64,000 nucleotides of DNA from Nitrososphaerota archaeon (lineage in GTDB: Archaea > Thermoproteota > Nitrososphaeria > Nitrososphaerales > Nitrosopumilaceae): contig JAGWGA010000004.1 of assembly GCA_028867675.1 (NCBI GenBank), forward strand, positions 19,334-83,333, written 5' to 3'. Made by a program: the position numbers and the translations under genes. Below the pieces are notes generated by a model. It saw only the letters and a list, made by a program, of their open reading frames with translations, was not told where the DNA came from and searched no databases. How positions within the stretch are numbered: position 1 is the first letter of the stretch; each line of letters begins with the position of its first letter. This document shows positions 1 through 7,463 of the stretch, in pieces.

Positions 1-1
1 A

Positions 2-1063
2 GTACTAGTTGTAGCAACGCCATGTTCTCTCATATTTGCTACACCAGTTGCCATCATCAGTGGCATTAACAGAGCAGCAAAATCTGGAATAATAATTAAA
101 ACAGGCGCTGCAATCGAGCAGGTAGCAAAAACTCAGGTTGCAGTATTCGATAAAACTGGAACAATAACATTTGGAACTCCAGTAGTGGAAAGAATAATAT
201 CTTTTGATGGTACCCCATGTGATGAAATATTGCTAAAGGCTGCCAGTCTTGAGCAACTTTCATCTCATCCAATTGCATCCACCATAATTCAAAAAGGAAA
301 AGAAAAGTTTGAAAAATTACTAGAACCAGAAAACTTTCGTGAGATCTCAGGTGCAGGAGTAGAAGGAAGAGTTGATGCGGTTCATGTGATGGTAGGTGCG
401 CCAAGCATATTTGAAAATTTAGGAGCAGATATTTTTAATAATGTCAGTTATGAATCTGACAAACTAAAGCCAGAAGGAAGAATGGTTGCATTTGTTGCAC
501 TAGATGGGAAATTATCAGGAGCGATAATGTTCGGTGAGGAGATACGACCAGACGTAAGTATAATGATGCAAGAACTAAAAACAATTGGAATTAAGAAAAC
601 GGTTTTGCTTACTGGCGATATCAAAAATAATGCTAAAAATATTGCACATCAAGTTGGCATTACAGATTATGAAGCGGAGCTTGTTCCAGAAGAAAAGGTA
701 ATTGCAGTAAAAAAACTAAGACAGGAATATGAAAATGTAGTAATGGTCGGAGATGGAATTAATGATGCACCTGCTTTAGCGGCGTCAACTGTGGGAATAG
801 CAATGGGGGCTAGAGGAACAGCCATCTCTGCAGAGGCTGCAGATGTCGTTTTATTAGAAGACAGTATTTCAAAGGTTGCAAATACAATACAGATAGGTAG
901 AAGAACAATCTCTGTTGTAAAACAAAGCATTTTTGTCGGCCTTGGAGGAAGTTTCTTTTTCATGGCAATAGCAATGTTTGGGCACCTCCCCCCAGCAATC
1001 GGAGCATTACTTCAAGAGGTACTGGATGTTAGTGTAATACTAAATGCCCTACGTGCAAGATAA
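2..1063 (+). CDS. P1B-type heavy-metal translocating ATPase, C-terminal part (5' truncated by window)
   Basis: The frame is open from base 2, well before the ORF-track start at 185, so the gene begins outside the window. Visible in order are a transmembrane metal site TPCSL, the phosphorylation motif DKTGT, an actuator/P-domain TGD, the hinge GDGINDAPAL and two C-terminal membrane segments ending VILNALRAR. These define a P1B ATPase that exports or delivers a transition metal across the cytoplasmic membrane. The usual CPC of copper and zinc pumps is TPC here, so the metal is uncertain; TPC-type pumps have been linked to nickel, iron or cobalt. About 353 residues are present and the N-terminal metal-binding region cannot be seen. 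It converges with the phosphoribosyltransferase gene. Confidence 0.93.
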   Translation, partial: VLVVATPCSLIFATPVAIISGINRAAKSGIIIKTGAAIEQVAKTQVAVFDKTGTITFGTPVVERIISFDGTPCDEILLKAASLEQLSSHPIASTIIQKGKEKFEKLLEPENFREISGAGVEGRVDAVHVMVGAPSIFENLGADIFNNVSYESDKLKPEGRMVAFVALDGKLSGAIMFGEEIRPDVSIMMQELKTIGIKKTVLLTGDIKNNAKNIAHQVGITDYEAELVPEEKVIAVKKLRQEYENVVMVGDGINDAPALAASTVGIAMGARGTAISAEAADVVLLEDSISKVANTIQIGRRTISVVKQSIFVGLGGSFFFMAIAMFGHLPPAIGALLQEVLDVSVILNALRAR

Positions 1064-1076
1064 TTTCTAAAATTCA

Positions 1077-1724
1077 TCATTTGAGATTCTTTGGTCTATA
1101 TCCATAACTGCTCATTATTTCTGCAACCTGATAGTCTTCTACTTGTTCAAAAGAATGGTAAAACTCTCCAACTGCTCCGAACATTACAGGATCATACAAA
1201 ACTACAACCTCTGCAATTTTAGAAAGTCGTTCAATGGTATCCCTAGGCCCAACAGGGATTGCCACAATGATTCTTTTTGGTTTTTGTCTTTTTATCCACT
1301 CTACTGCAACAAATACAGTAGCACCAGTAGCAATTCCATCATCTACAAGAACTACTGTTTTGTCATTTAGATCATAATCTTTTCTGCCCCTAAATTTTAC
1401 CAGTCGATGTTCTATCTCTTCTAGCTGTTCAGCAATTTGTTCATCAAGATATTTTTTTGGAATCCCTAATGCATCAATTAGATCAGAATTTGGAAAAAAG
1501 CTACCATCATGAACTACCGCCCCTATGGCAAGTTCTGGATTATATGGTGCGCCAATTTTTCTTGAAACTACAATATCAAGTGATAGACCTAGAGTCTTTG
1601 CTATAACATCACCTGTAACTACGCCACCTCGTGGAATTGCCAAAATTACCGGATTTTCTTTTTTAATCCATTCTAGTTTTTTGGCAAGTTTTTCTGCTGC
1701 ATCAATTCTATCTTTGAATATCAT
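1077..1724 (-). CDS. Phosphoribosyltransferase family protein
   Basis: A 215-residue protein with the PRPP-binding loop VVLVDDGIATGAT near residue 120 and an N-terminal IPRGGVVTGDVIA segment typical of the type I phosphoribosyltransferase fold. The ORF track starts ten codons earlier at 1754, but the ATG at 1724 forms an ATGA overlap with the stop of the upstream hydrolase and precedes the conserved MIFKDR segment. It is therefore translationally coupled to the hydrolase. Phosphoribosyltransferase and dienelactone-hydrolase-like genes are often neighbours or fused in prokaryotes, but the substrate of this group is not established. Specific base salvage cannot be assigned from sequence. Confidence 0.85.
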   Translation of the reverse strand: MIFKDRIDAAEKLAKKLEWIKKENPVILAIPRGGVVTGDVIAKTLGLSLDIVVSRKIGAPYNPELAIGAVVHDGSFFPNSDLIDALGIPKKYLDEQIAEQLEEIEHRLVKFRGRKDYDLNDKTVVLVDDGIATGATVFVAVEWIKRQKPKRIIVAIPVGPRDTIERLSKIAEVVVLYDPVMFGAVGEFYHSFEQVEDYQVAEIMSSYGYRPKNLK

Positions 1725-2398
1725 TTTGAATCTCCAAGATACTTTACAAACCAATCACATGCATATTTTGCTACTTCTTCCAGTTTACCCTGTTCTTCAA
1801 AAAGATGAGTGGCTTCTGGAATTATGATTAGTTTCTTTTCAGAAGTCATTTTTGCCATCGCCTCTTTATTCAAATCAATTACTACGTCATCATATCCTCC
1901 AACAATCAATAATGTAGGACACTTGACTAAACCAAGACTAGAACCAGCAAGGTCTGGCCTTCCACCACGAGATACAACTGCTTTTACTATACTAGATCTT
2001 TCTGTAGCAGCAACCAATGCTGCGGCGGCACCAGTACTTGCTCCAAAATATCCAATATCCAAATTTGAAATTTTAGAATTCTTCAATAACCAATCAGTAG
2101 TTTCTACTAATCTATTAGACAATAATGAAATATTGAATCTCAAATGTGTAGTTTGCATATCAATTTCTTCTTCCTCTCTAGTTAACAAGTCAAACAATAA
2201 TGTTGCAATCCCTTTTTGATTTAATACTCTTGCAACAAAGCGATTTCTAGGACTCATCCTACCACTACCACTACCGTGTGCAAAAAATACAATTCCGATA
2301 GAATTTTTTGGTATGGATAAATTTCCCTCTAATTTTATAGACCCTAATTGTATCTCTACAAATGTTGGATCAGCATCATTTTTTGTGAATCTGCCCAT
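1721..2398 (-). CDS. Alpha/beta hydrolase, dienelactone-hydrolase-like
   Basis: A 225-residue cytoplasmic alpha/beta hydrolase. Seen are the oxyanion region FFAHGSGSGR, the nucleophile elbow GASTG (Ser about residue 110), an acidic residue in GGYDDVV and the catalytic His in EATHLFEE. The track start at 2404 is a TTG; the ATG two codons later at 2398 is preferred. Its first 23 bases overlap the end of an upstream Cys-rich mini-gene, and its stop overlaps the phosphoribosyltransferase start, so the three genes look like one operon. The natural ester or lactone substrate is unknown. Confidence 0.85.
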   Translation of the reverse strand: MGRFTKNDADPTFVEIQLGSIKLEGNLSIPKNSIGIVFFAHGSGSGRMSPRNRFVARVLNQKGIATLLFDLLTREEEEIDMQTTHLRFNISLLSNRLVETTDWLLKNSKISNLDIGYFGASTGAAAALVAATERSSIVKAVVSRGGRPDLAGSSLGLVKCPTLLIVGGYDDVVIDLNKEAMAKMTSEKKLIIIPEATHLFEEQGKLEEVAKYACDWFVKYLGDSK

Positions 2399-2549
2399 AC
2401 CCAACCATACCGTCTATCACCATTATATGATCGTCATCTTTACAACAATTACACAAGAGTTTGATGCAATCTCTAGCTATGCCATGATTACATAATTTAC
2501 ACGTACATACAACATCTCTTGGCATTTGTTTTGTAGTGTCTTTGGTCAT
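2376..2549 (-). CDS. Cys-rich mini-protein (57 aa), putative zinc-binding
   Basis: Too short for the ORF track. An ATG at 2549 opens 57 codons ending in TGA at 2376. The product carries CTCKLC near residue 15 and CNCC near residue 33, giving seven Cys and two His, a pattern suited to a zinc site. The Cys density is unlikely by chance in AT-rich DNA. The 3' end overlaps the downstream hydrolase start by 23 bases in another frame, which suggests translational coupling. Small proteins of this look are common in thaumarchaeal genomes, usually annotated as hypothetical. No function can be assigned. Confidence 0.72.
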   Translation of the reverse strand: MTKDTTKQMPRDVVCTCKLCNHGIARDCIKLLCNCCKDDDHIMVIDGMVGYGQIHKK

Positions 2550-2650
2550 ATGAATAGAAATTCAATAAAATAATTAAAAGAAGTAATGTTAAGTGGTTCA
2601 GACATGTATGATGCCAATTGTGTAATAAAATATTTTAAGTCAAATCCAGA

Positions 2651-2668
2651 TTATCATTCATGATAATT
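2651..2668. promoter_or_regulatory. Perfect palindrome ATTATCAT-TC-ATGATAAT upstream of Usp gene
   Basis: Two exact 8-base arms separated by TC, about 95 bases before the Usp start codon. It is a close relative of the TGATAATCA element found before many CBS and Usp genes in this window. A further TTATCATAA lies near 2705. A candidate TATA (TAATTTAA, about 2731) sits about 25 bases before ATG 2762. The interval 2550-2650 holds no gene that I can see. Confidence 0.55.
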
Positions 2669-2761
2669 AATCAGTATCAATGAGACATATAACAAATATT
2701 CACGTTATCATAACTGAAATTGATAAGACTAATTTAACTCCTAGAATGCCAAGATGATATA

Positions 2762-3217
2762 ATGAGTAAACCATATAGTAACATACTAGTTCCATACGAC
2801 GGTTCAAAATACTCTCAAAAAGCACTAAAGATGGCATTTGAGATGGCATCAGCATTTGATTCATCATTGAATCTAGTCAACGTAATTGATGTCAGCTCTG
2901 TTAGCCCACCTGGGAAAATTCACTCAAAGGAGTCCAAAAAAACATTAGAGGAGATAAAAAACTCGGTTAAAACTTCAGTAGAATTATACCTTCAAAAAAT
3001 TCAAAAAGATCATGGCGATTCAGGAGTCATGGTAAAAGGATTCGTCTTAGAAGGAGATGTGACTGGAAAACTGTTAAAGTTCATACAAGACCACAATATC
3101 GATTTGGTAATAATTGGAAGTAAAGGACTTTCAGGAGTTTCAAAGATAATGTCGCTTGGAAGCATAAGTAGAAAAATATCAGAATTGGCAAATTGTCCAG
3201 TAGTTATTGTTCGTTAA
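2762..3217 (+). CDS. Universal stress protein (UspA family)
   Basis: A 151-residue single-domain Usp. The N-terminus NILVPYDGSKYSQKAL is the nucleotide-binding beta-1/loop with its conserved Asp. The C-terminal IGSKGLSGVSK followed by GSISRKI is the G-x2-G-x9-GS motif of ATP-binding Usps. Usps are soluble dimers that bind ATP and modulate responses to stress; the specific target is unknown. It stands alone on the plus strand behind a palindrome of the TGATAATCA type. Four further Usp genes in the window share the ELAxCPVxI C-terminus, so this is one member of a local paralogue expansion. Confidence 0.95.
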   Translation: MSKPYSNILVPYDGSKYSQKALKMAFEMASAFDSSLNLVNVIDVSSVSPPGKIHSKESKKTLEEIKNSVKTSVELYLQKIQKDHGDSGVMVKGFVLEGDVTGKLLKFIQDHNIDLVIIGSKGLSGVSKIMSLGSISRKISELANCPVVIVR

Positions 3218-3379
3218 TATTGTGATCTCATAGAATAACAATTTCATTCCAAGTACATTGCACAAGAATTAGAAAATAAGACTCGTTCATATCCATTTTT
3301 AACTGGATTGTTCATTTCCAGAGGCGATAAGAAACTTAGAACTTAATTATTAGATAACAAATAACCTCAATTGTACTAC

Positions 3380-4147
3380 ATGCGACTAAAAGACAAGATA
3401 GCAATAGTCACAGGAGCCTCAAGTGACATAGGATTAGAGATTTCAAAGAGATTTGTCGAAGAGGGTGCAAATGTAGTCCTGCTAGGTAGGGATAGAACTA
3501 AGTTAGAAAATGCAAGAAAATCAATCAAAGATTATGATACAAAGACAGTTTCCATTCCATGTGATCTTACAAATGAAGCCCAAGTTATTCAAACTGTAAA
3601 TCAGATAACAGACCATTATGGAAGAATCGATATTCTAGTAAATAATGCGGGAACAATTACTGATCCAATTCACTTCCATGAAATGTCCGATGTAGACATG
3701 AATTCATTGGTAGATACAAACATGTTTGGAACTTTTAGGATAACAAAATCAGTAATAGTAAAAATGCTTGAAAACAAAAACGGAGGTTCCATCGTCAACA
3801 TAGGCTCCATCTCAGCAGAAAGAGCAATACCAAAAGTTCACTTGACAGTATACTGTACAACAAAAGCTGCAATAAACATGTTTACAAAAGGATTGGCGGT
3901 AGAATATGCAAGACGGAATATTCGTTGCAATTGTGTAAATCCAGGAATAGTTAATGCTGGAATGATAAAATCGTATCTTGATTACCCCGAAGCAAGAAAG
4001 GTACTAGAAGAACGACAACCAATAAACAGAATTGGAGAACCATCAGATGTTGCAAATGCCGTAGTATATCTGGCATCAGATGATGCAAAATGGATTTCAG
4101 GCGTAATCCTTAACGTAGATGGTGGAAAGTCAGCTTCTGAAGGATAG
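3380..4147 (+). CDS. Short-chain dehydrogenase/reductase (classical SDR)
   Basis: A 255-residue NAD(P)-dependent oxidoreductase. Seen are the cofactor loop TGASSDIG near residue 12, the NNAG motif near 88, the catalytic Ser in IGSISAE and the YCTTK active-site pair (YxxxK). The C-terminus [11 protein letters not shown] is typical of FabG-like and sugar/alcohol SDRs. The track start at 3371 is TTG; ATG 3380 directly precedes the conserved [11 protein letters not shown] and is preferred. Without lipid-synthesis neighbours the substrate is open: 3-oxoacyl reductase or an alcohol/sugar dehydrogenase are both possible. Confidence 0.92.
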   Translation: MRLKDKIAIVTGASSDIGLEISKRFVEEGANVVLLGRDRTKLENARKSIKDYDTKTVSIPCDLTNEAQVIQTVNQITDHYGRIDILVNNAGTITDPIHFHEMSDVDMNSLVDTNMFGTFRITKSVIVKMLENKNGGSIVNIGSISAERAIPKVHLTVYCTTKAAINMFTKGLAVEYARRNIRCNCVNPGIVNAGMIKSYLDYPEARKVLEERQPINRIGEPSDVANAVVYLASDDAKWISGVILNVDGGKSASEG

Positions 4148-4197
4148 ACAATTAATTTACACACATTTTCCAATTTCTAAAACAATTTATTGAAAAA

Positions 4198-4554
4198 CTA
4201 GTCTATTCTTTTGTAAATTGCTTTGAAATCTTCTGCAATTCTATAGGCAATATTTTCTAGATGAGTAACTTCAGTCATGTTTGTTTTTCCGAGACCAATC
4301 TGTCTCATCATAGTATTACATTTGTGGACCTGCATATGATCACTGTCAAGATCTTTGTCAGACCAAGCCTTGAAACAGTCACTAAAATCAAGACAGAAGT
4401 TCAAAATTATTTTTTCCCAGTCCTTGTTTGACGTGGGATAGCCAATACCATGTGCAATCTCACGAAATTCGTTACTCTTGTCATTAAGTAACATCTTGAG
4501 TGATTTTTCTGCTTTTTGAGAATCGTAGTTATCTAGTGCGTTTGAGCCTTGCAT
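4198..4554 (-). CDS. Conserved hypothetical protein (118 aa)
   Basis: A soluble, mostly helical and acidic protein with three Cys and no recognised motif. It has a proper ATG start, no competing ORF on the other strand and composition like its neighbours, so I consider it real. Its start lies about 100 bases from the divergently transcribed gene at 4661. No membrane segment or signal peptide is visible. I do not recognise the family. Confidence 0.6.
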   Translation of the reverse strand: MQGSNALDNYDSQKAEKSLKMLLNDKSNEFREIAHGIGYPTSNKDWEKIILNFCLDFSDCFKAWSDKDLDSDHMQVHKCNTMMRQIGLGKTNMTEVTHLENIAYRIAEDFKAIYKRID

Positions 4555-4660
4555 GTTAGCCCTCTGAGAATATTCTATTTTAAGATGACTCTCTCAAATT
4601 TGAGAAAAATCCTGAATAAAGGGATATAATTTATAGCAATTGAGGCAGTATTCTACATTC

Positions 4661-5053
4661 ATGAAAATCATGGTTTGTGGTTCCGTTGGAGGAGTCGGCA
4701 TAGCCAATATCTTGAAGATGCAAGAGTTTCTAGAAAGTAAAGGCTTTGAAACAGTTAAACAATTTTCCAAAGATACAGATTATTCTAAAATACATGATTT
4801 TAGAAAAAAACCATCTCTAGTAAAAAAGATAATTGGACATGATCTTGATTGTATAAAAAAAGCAGATGTTCTAGTGGTCTTGCCAGAGCCAAGCTTTGGT
4901 GCATCAATTGAGATGTATGTTGCAAAGAGTGCAAAGAAAAAAGTAATTTTATTTTCCATTAAACCCGTTCCCAGTCCTTGGCCTGTTGGTTTTTCAGATA
5001 TAGTAGTAACAAGTAAAAACAATCTGGTAAGAAAATTACATCAGATGATGTAA
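4661..5053 (+). CDS. Nucleoside 2-deoxyribosyltransferase-like protein
   Basis: A 130-residue Rossmann-like protein beginning MKIMVCGSVGG with a later ADVLVVLPEPSFGASIEMYVA segment. The pattern of an N-terminal (C/S)GS strand-loop and a mid-protein acidic GAxxE(M/L) helix resembles nucleoside 2-deoxyribosyltransferase/YtoQ-like folds, which bind nucleosides or nucleotides. ATG 4661 is preferred over the TTG at 4640. The substrate is not predictable and the assignment is by pattern only. A short inverted repeat follows the stop. Confidence 0.6.
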   Translation: MKIMVCGSVGGVGIANILKMQEFLESKGFETVKQFSKDTDYSKIHDFRKKPSLVKKIIGHDLDCIKKADVLVVLPEPSFGASIEMYVAKSAKKKVILFSIKPVPSPWPVGFSDIVVTSKNNLVRKLHQMM

Positions 5054-5059
5054 AGCTTG

Positions 5060-5081
5060 TTTTCAAATCCTTGTTTGAAAA
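5060..5081 (+). terminator. Hairpin TTTTCAAA/TTTGAAAA after the deoxyribosyltransferase-like gene
   Basis: An 8-base perfect inverted repeat with a six-base loop begins seven bases after the stop codon. It is A/T-rich and could help end transcription of the upstream gene before the promoter of the candidate RNA that follows. Archaeal termination relies mainly on T-runs, so the role is tentative. Confidence 0.35.
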
Positions 5082-5090
5082 TTAAGATCA

Positions 5091-5100
5091 GTTTTAAATA
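5091..5100 (+). promoter_or_regulatory. TATA element (GTTTTAAATA) for candidate structured RNA
   Basis: A strong archaeal TATA-like sequence in a convergent intergenic gap. The centre of TTTAAATA is 26 bases before G5123, where the perfect terminal stem of the candidate RNA begins. This is the spacing expected between an archaeal TATA box and the transcription start. Confidence 0.5.
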
Positions 5101-5122
5101 ATTTGATGACGTATTATTAATC

Positions 5123-5192
5123 GGGACGGAAACGCGGGGTAATGACCCGAACGTGACGTACAGTGGTATGACAGGTAAACACGTTTCCGTCC
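5123..5192 (+). ncRNA. Candidate structured non-coding RNA, about 70 nt
   Basis: The segment is closed by a perfect 11-base stem, GGACGGAAACG (5124-5134) with CGTTTCCGTCC (5182-5192). Inside are a CGGG/CCCG hairpin (5135-5149) and a CGTAC/GTATG hairpin with one G-U pair, giving a three-way junction. A competing stem AACGTG (5150-5155) with CACGTT (5180-5185) would disrupt the closing stem. It is more GC-rich than its surroundings, has a TATA box at the right distance, lies between two convergent genes and is followed by T-rich sequence. It lacks tRNA T-arm and anticodon features. Identity is unknown. The flanks within 5054-5352 show nothing else. Confidence 0.5.
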
Positions 5193-5352
5193 ATTGTTGT
5201 TTTACCAAAAAGATAATTTGAAAAAATTATTTTGTAATCATATTAAATTAACATAAATTATCTGAATTTTTCACGTCTGAAATTACACTTGGAAGAATTA
5301 TCATACTACAATAAATGAACTATGAGGCGTTTTCTGTGAACTGATGATTTAT

Positions 5353-6651
5353 TCATTTTATCCAAGTTAAAAACATGATTGCCACTGAAAATCCAATTAC
5401 TAGTACAGCCGTCCAACCCACAATGTTGCTTATTTTACTATTAGTATATCCTTCAAGAATTTTCTTATCATTAGCAATTTTCATAATTACAACAACAAGT
5501 GGAATAGAAATGACTCCATTAATTACAGCAGCATATATGAGAGCCTTAATCGGGTCAACATTTGAAAAGTTTATCCAAAGTCCTATTACGGTAGATGCCG
5601 CAATTATCAAGTAAAACCCCTTGGCTTGTTTGAATTTTTTACTTAGACCCTGCTTCCATCCTAATACTTCTGATAACGCGTATGCTGACGACCCAGCAAG
5701 AACCGGTATTGCGAGCAAGCCAACACCAATTACTCCGAAAGCAAAGATGATTTTTGCCAATTCGCCTGAATGTGGGAATGTCTTCACTAAAGGTTCCAGC
5801 GCCTTTGCAGCTTCGTCTGCAGTTGCAATATCTGCCAATCCATGAATATGAAGTGTTCCTGCAGTAGTGATTATGATAAACCACATTATAATTTGGGAAA
5901 ACGCCATACCTATGGCATTATCCATTTTCATACTCCTAAACTCTTTTTTTTGAATTTTTGGTTTACCTTCTCCAATGTCTTTAATTTTATTTTTTAAGAT
6001 ATCTTCTTCAGCTTCTTGAGAGGTCTGCCAAAAAAACAGATATGGCGATATGGTGGTACCAAATATCGCAACAAAGAGCATTGCAAATGCAGGAGTAAAC
6101 TCAATATGAGGAATTACAGTTGCAATCAATATGTCATTCCAATTTGCTCCAACAATAAATGCCGTAACCATATAGGCAAGTAAACTTAGAGTTAGATATT
6201 TTAGTAATGATAGATATTTTTTATATGGAACAAAAATTTCTGTACATATAATCATGACAGTAAAAAACACAGTTACAATCACTATTGGCAATTGTGGAAA
6301 AACAAGTTTTATTGATGCAGACATGGCGCCGATATCAGCACCAATGTTTATCGTGTTTGCAATCAAGAGCAGACTGACTATGGGATAGAGTATGTTTTTT
6401 GAATATCTTTTTTTTACAATCCCAGCCAATCCGCTTCCTGTGACTAGACCAATGCGGGCACACATTTCTTGAATTACGACCATCAAAGGAAATTGAAATA
6501 ACGCCATCCACAGAGTGCCAAAGCCAAATTGAGCCCCTGCTTGAGAATACGTAGCAATACCTGAAGGATCATCATCTGCAGCACCGGTTATCCAGCCAGG
6601 GCCTAGGATCTTGAAAAATGATTTTATTTTGAATAATTTAGAACTTGACAT
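5353..6651 (-). CDS. Nramp-related divalent metal transporter
   Basis: A 432-residue polytopic membrane protein of the Nramp family. The first transmembrane helix has GAADDDPSGIATY in place of the DPGN core. Helix 6 reads TTISPYLFFWQ where manganese/iron Nramps carry MPH, so the canonical metal-binding Met is absent. Such Nramp-related branches include magnesium transporters, so Mn2+ or Fe2+ import should not be assumed. The start ATG 6651 is preceded by a TATA-like AGTATAATG and by two tandem inverted repeats, suggesting metal- or stress-responsive control. The upstream nicotinamidase-like gene is separated by hairpins and is probably a different transcript. Confidence 0.88.
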   Translation of the reverse strand: MSSSKLFKIKSFFKILGPGWITGAADDDPSGIATYSQAGAQFGFGTLWMALFQFPLMVVIQEMCARIGLVTGSGLAGIVKKRYSKNILYPIVSLLLIANTINIGADIGAMSASIKLVFPQLPIVIVTVFFTVMIICTEIFVPYKKYLSLLKYLTLSLLAYMVTAFIVGANWNDILIATVIPHIEFTPAFAMLFVAIFGTTISPYLFFWQTSQEAEEDILKNKIKDIGEGKPKIQKKEFRSMKMDNAIGMAFSQIIMWFIIITTAGTLHIHGLADIATADEAAKALEPLVKTFPHSGELAKIIFAFGVIGVGLLAIPVLAGSSAYALSEVLGWKQGLSKKFKQAKGFYLIIAASTVIGLWINFSNVDPIKALIYAAVINGVISIPLVVVIMKIANDKKILEGYTNSKISNIVGWTAVLVIGFSVAIMFLTWIK

Positions 6652-6686
6652 TAATTGGAAATAAAGTTCATCACTAATATCATTAT

Positions 6687-6703
6687 ACTATGTTCAACAT
6701 AGT
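6687..6703. promoter_or_regulatory. 17-base palindrome ACTATGTT-C-AACATAGT, putative operator of Nramp gene
   Basis: A perfect inverted repeat abutting the TATA-like AGTATAATG (minus strand) of the Nramp-related gene, 36-52 bases before its ATG. The position overlaps where TBP/TFB bind, so a bound regulator would affect initiation directly. A second repeat with the same ATGTT/AACAT core lies nine bases further upstream. Confidence 0.6.
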
Positions 6704-6711
6704 TACAATAT

Positions 6712-6730
6712 AGAACATGTTTCATGTTCT
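6712..6730. promoter_or_regulatory. Second inverted repeat AGAACATG-TTT-CATGTTCT upstream of Nramp gene
   Basis: Perfect 8-base arms with a TTT spacer. It shares the AACAT/ATGTT half-sites of the neighbouring palindrome but in the opposite order. Two such sites in tandem suggest cooperative binding of a dimeric regulator. Confidence 0.55.
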
Positions 6731-6748
6731 TCTAATAACTATAAAACT

Positions 6749-6813
6749 CCAGTCAGAGTGAGTTTACAGACTGGATAGATCTTATTCAGGATTCATAAAT
6801 TAGGAGTAAGATC
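6749..6813. terminator. Two consecutive hairpins downstream of the nicotinamidase-like gene
   Basis: CCAGTC (6749-6754) pairs with GACTGG (6769-6774). GATCTTATTC (6778-6787) pairs with GAGTAAGATC (6804-6813) with one G-T pair; this second stem overlaps the stop codon of the minus-strand gene. The pair may end that transcript or act in RNA processing. No poly-T tract directly supports termination. Confidence 0.35.
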
Positions 6814-7387
6814 AGTTTGAAATTAAATTAATCAGTTTAGAGGTTTTAATTATTTTTGCACCATAATTTGTTTTCATATAATCTAGTGCAGTAGAATGTT
6901 CATTTTCTTGAAATGCTGTAACTCCATCTTCAGGTATTACAATATCATATCCTCGAACAAACGCATCAAAGGCGGTATGTTTTGCACAAATGTTGGTATG
7001 AATTCCTGTTATGATAAGAACATCAGGTCCTTTATTGCCAAATTTCTTCTTTAAAAGTCCATCAAGACGGGTATTGTAAAATGCACTATAGGTGCGTTTT
7101 GGCACTATATTATCACAATTAGAAGGAGTGAGGTCGTCAATCACTCTTGCACCTTTGGTGCCTTTTAGTGCGTGTGGCCCCCATAGCTTGAATTCATAAT
7201 CATCACTTGACAGATGGGCATCATTACAGTAAAAGATCGGAATATCTTTTACCCTAGATGCCTCCAATAGGGATTTTATCTTGGGTATGATCTTTTTTGC
7301 CCGTGTACATTTTAATTTCCCATATACAAAGTCGTTGAGCATATCCACTACCAAAACGGCATAAGTTACACTCTTTGTTTTCTTCAT
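6812..7387 (-). CDS. Isochorismatase/nicotinamidase-family cysteine hydrolase
   Basis: A 191-residue hydrolase with the family Asp in VVDMLNDF, the Lys in PKRTYSAFYNT and the catalytic Cys in TGIHTNICAKHTAFDA, completing the D-K-C triad. The enzyme probably deamidates nicotinamide or a related amide; sequence alone does not separate nicotinamidase from isochorismatase relatives. The immediate upstream gene is a nicotinate phosphoribosyltransferase fragment, which favours nicotinamide salvage. The track start at 7411 is GTG; ATG 7387 is preferred, with a TTATAG element roughly 25 bases before it. Confidence 0.85.
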   Translation of the reverse strand: MKKTKSVTYAVLVVDMLNDFVYGKLKCTRAKKIIPKIKSLLEASRVKDIPIFYCNDAHLSSDDYEFKLWGPHALKGTKGARVIDDLTPSNCDNIVPKRTYSAFYNTRLDGLLKKKFGNKGPDVLIITGIHTNICAKHTAFDAFVRGYDIVIPEDGVTAFQENEHSTALDYMKTNYGAKIIKTSKLINLISN

Positions 7388-7463
7388 ATGTTTAGTAATT
7401 ACCCTATACACTATAAAGAAATAACTAGATTCTCAATTTGGAAATTAATAGCATGTAAAAATA

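Noticed and set aside
2313-2495. 60-aa plus-strand ORF
   Set aside because: Antisense to the hydrolase start and the Cys-rich mini-gene, with no coding features.
5123-5192. tRNA reading of the structured element
   Set aside because: No T-arm (GGTTCGA), no anticodon loop and an 11-base terminal stem instead of seven.
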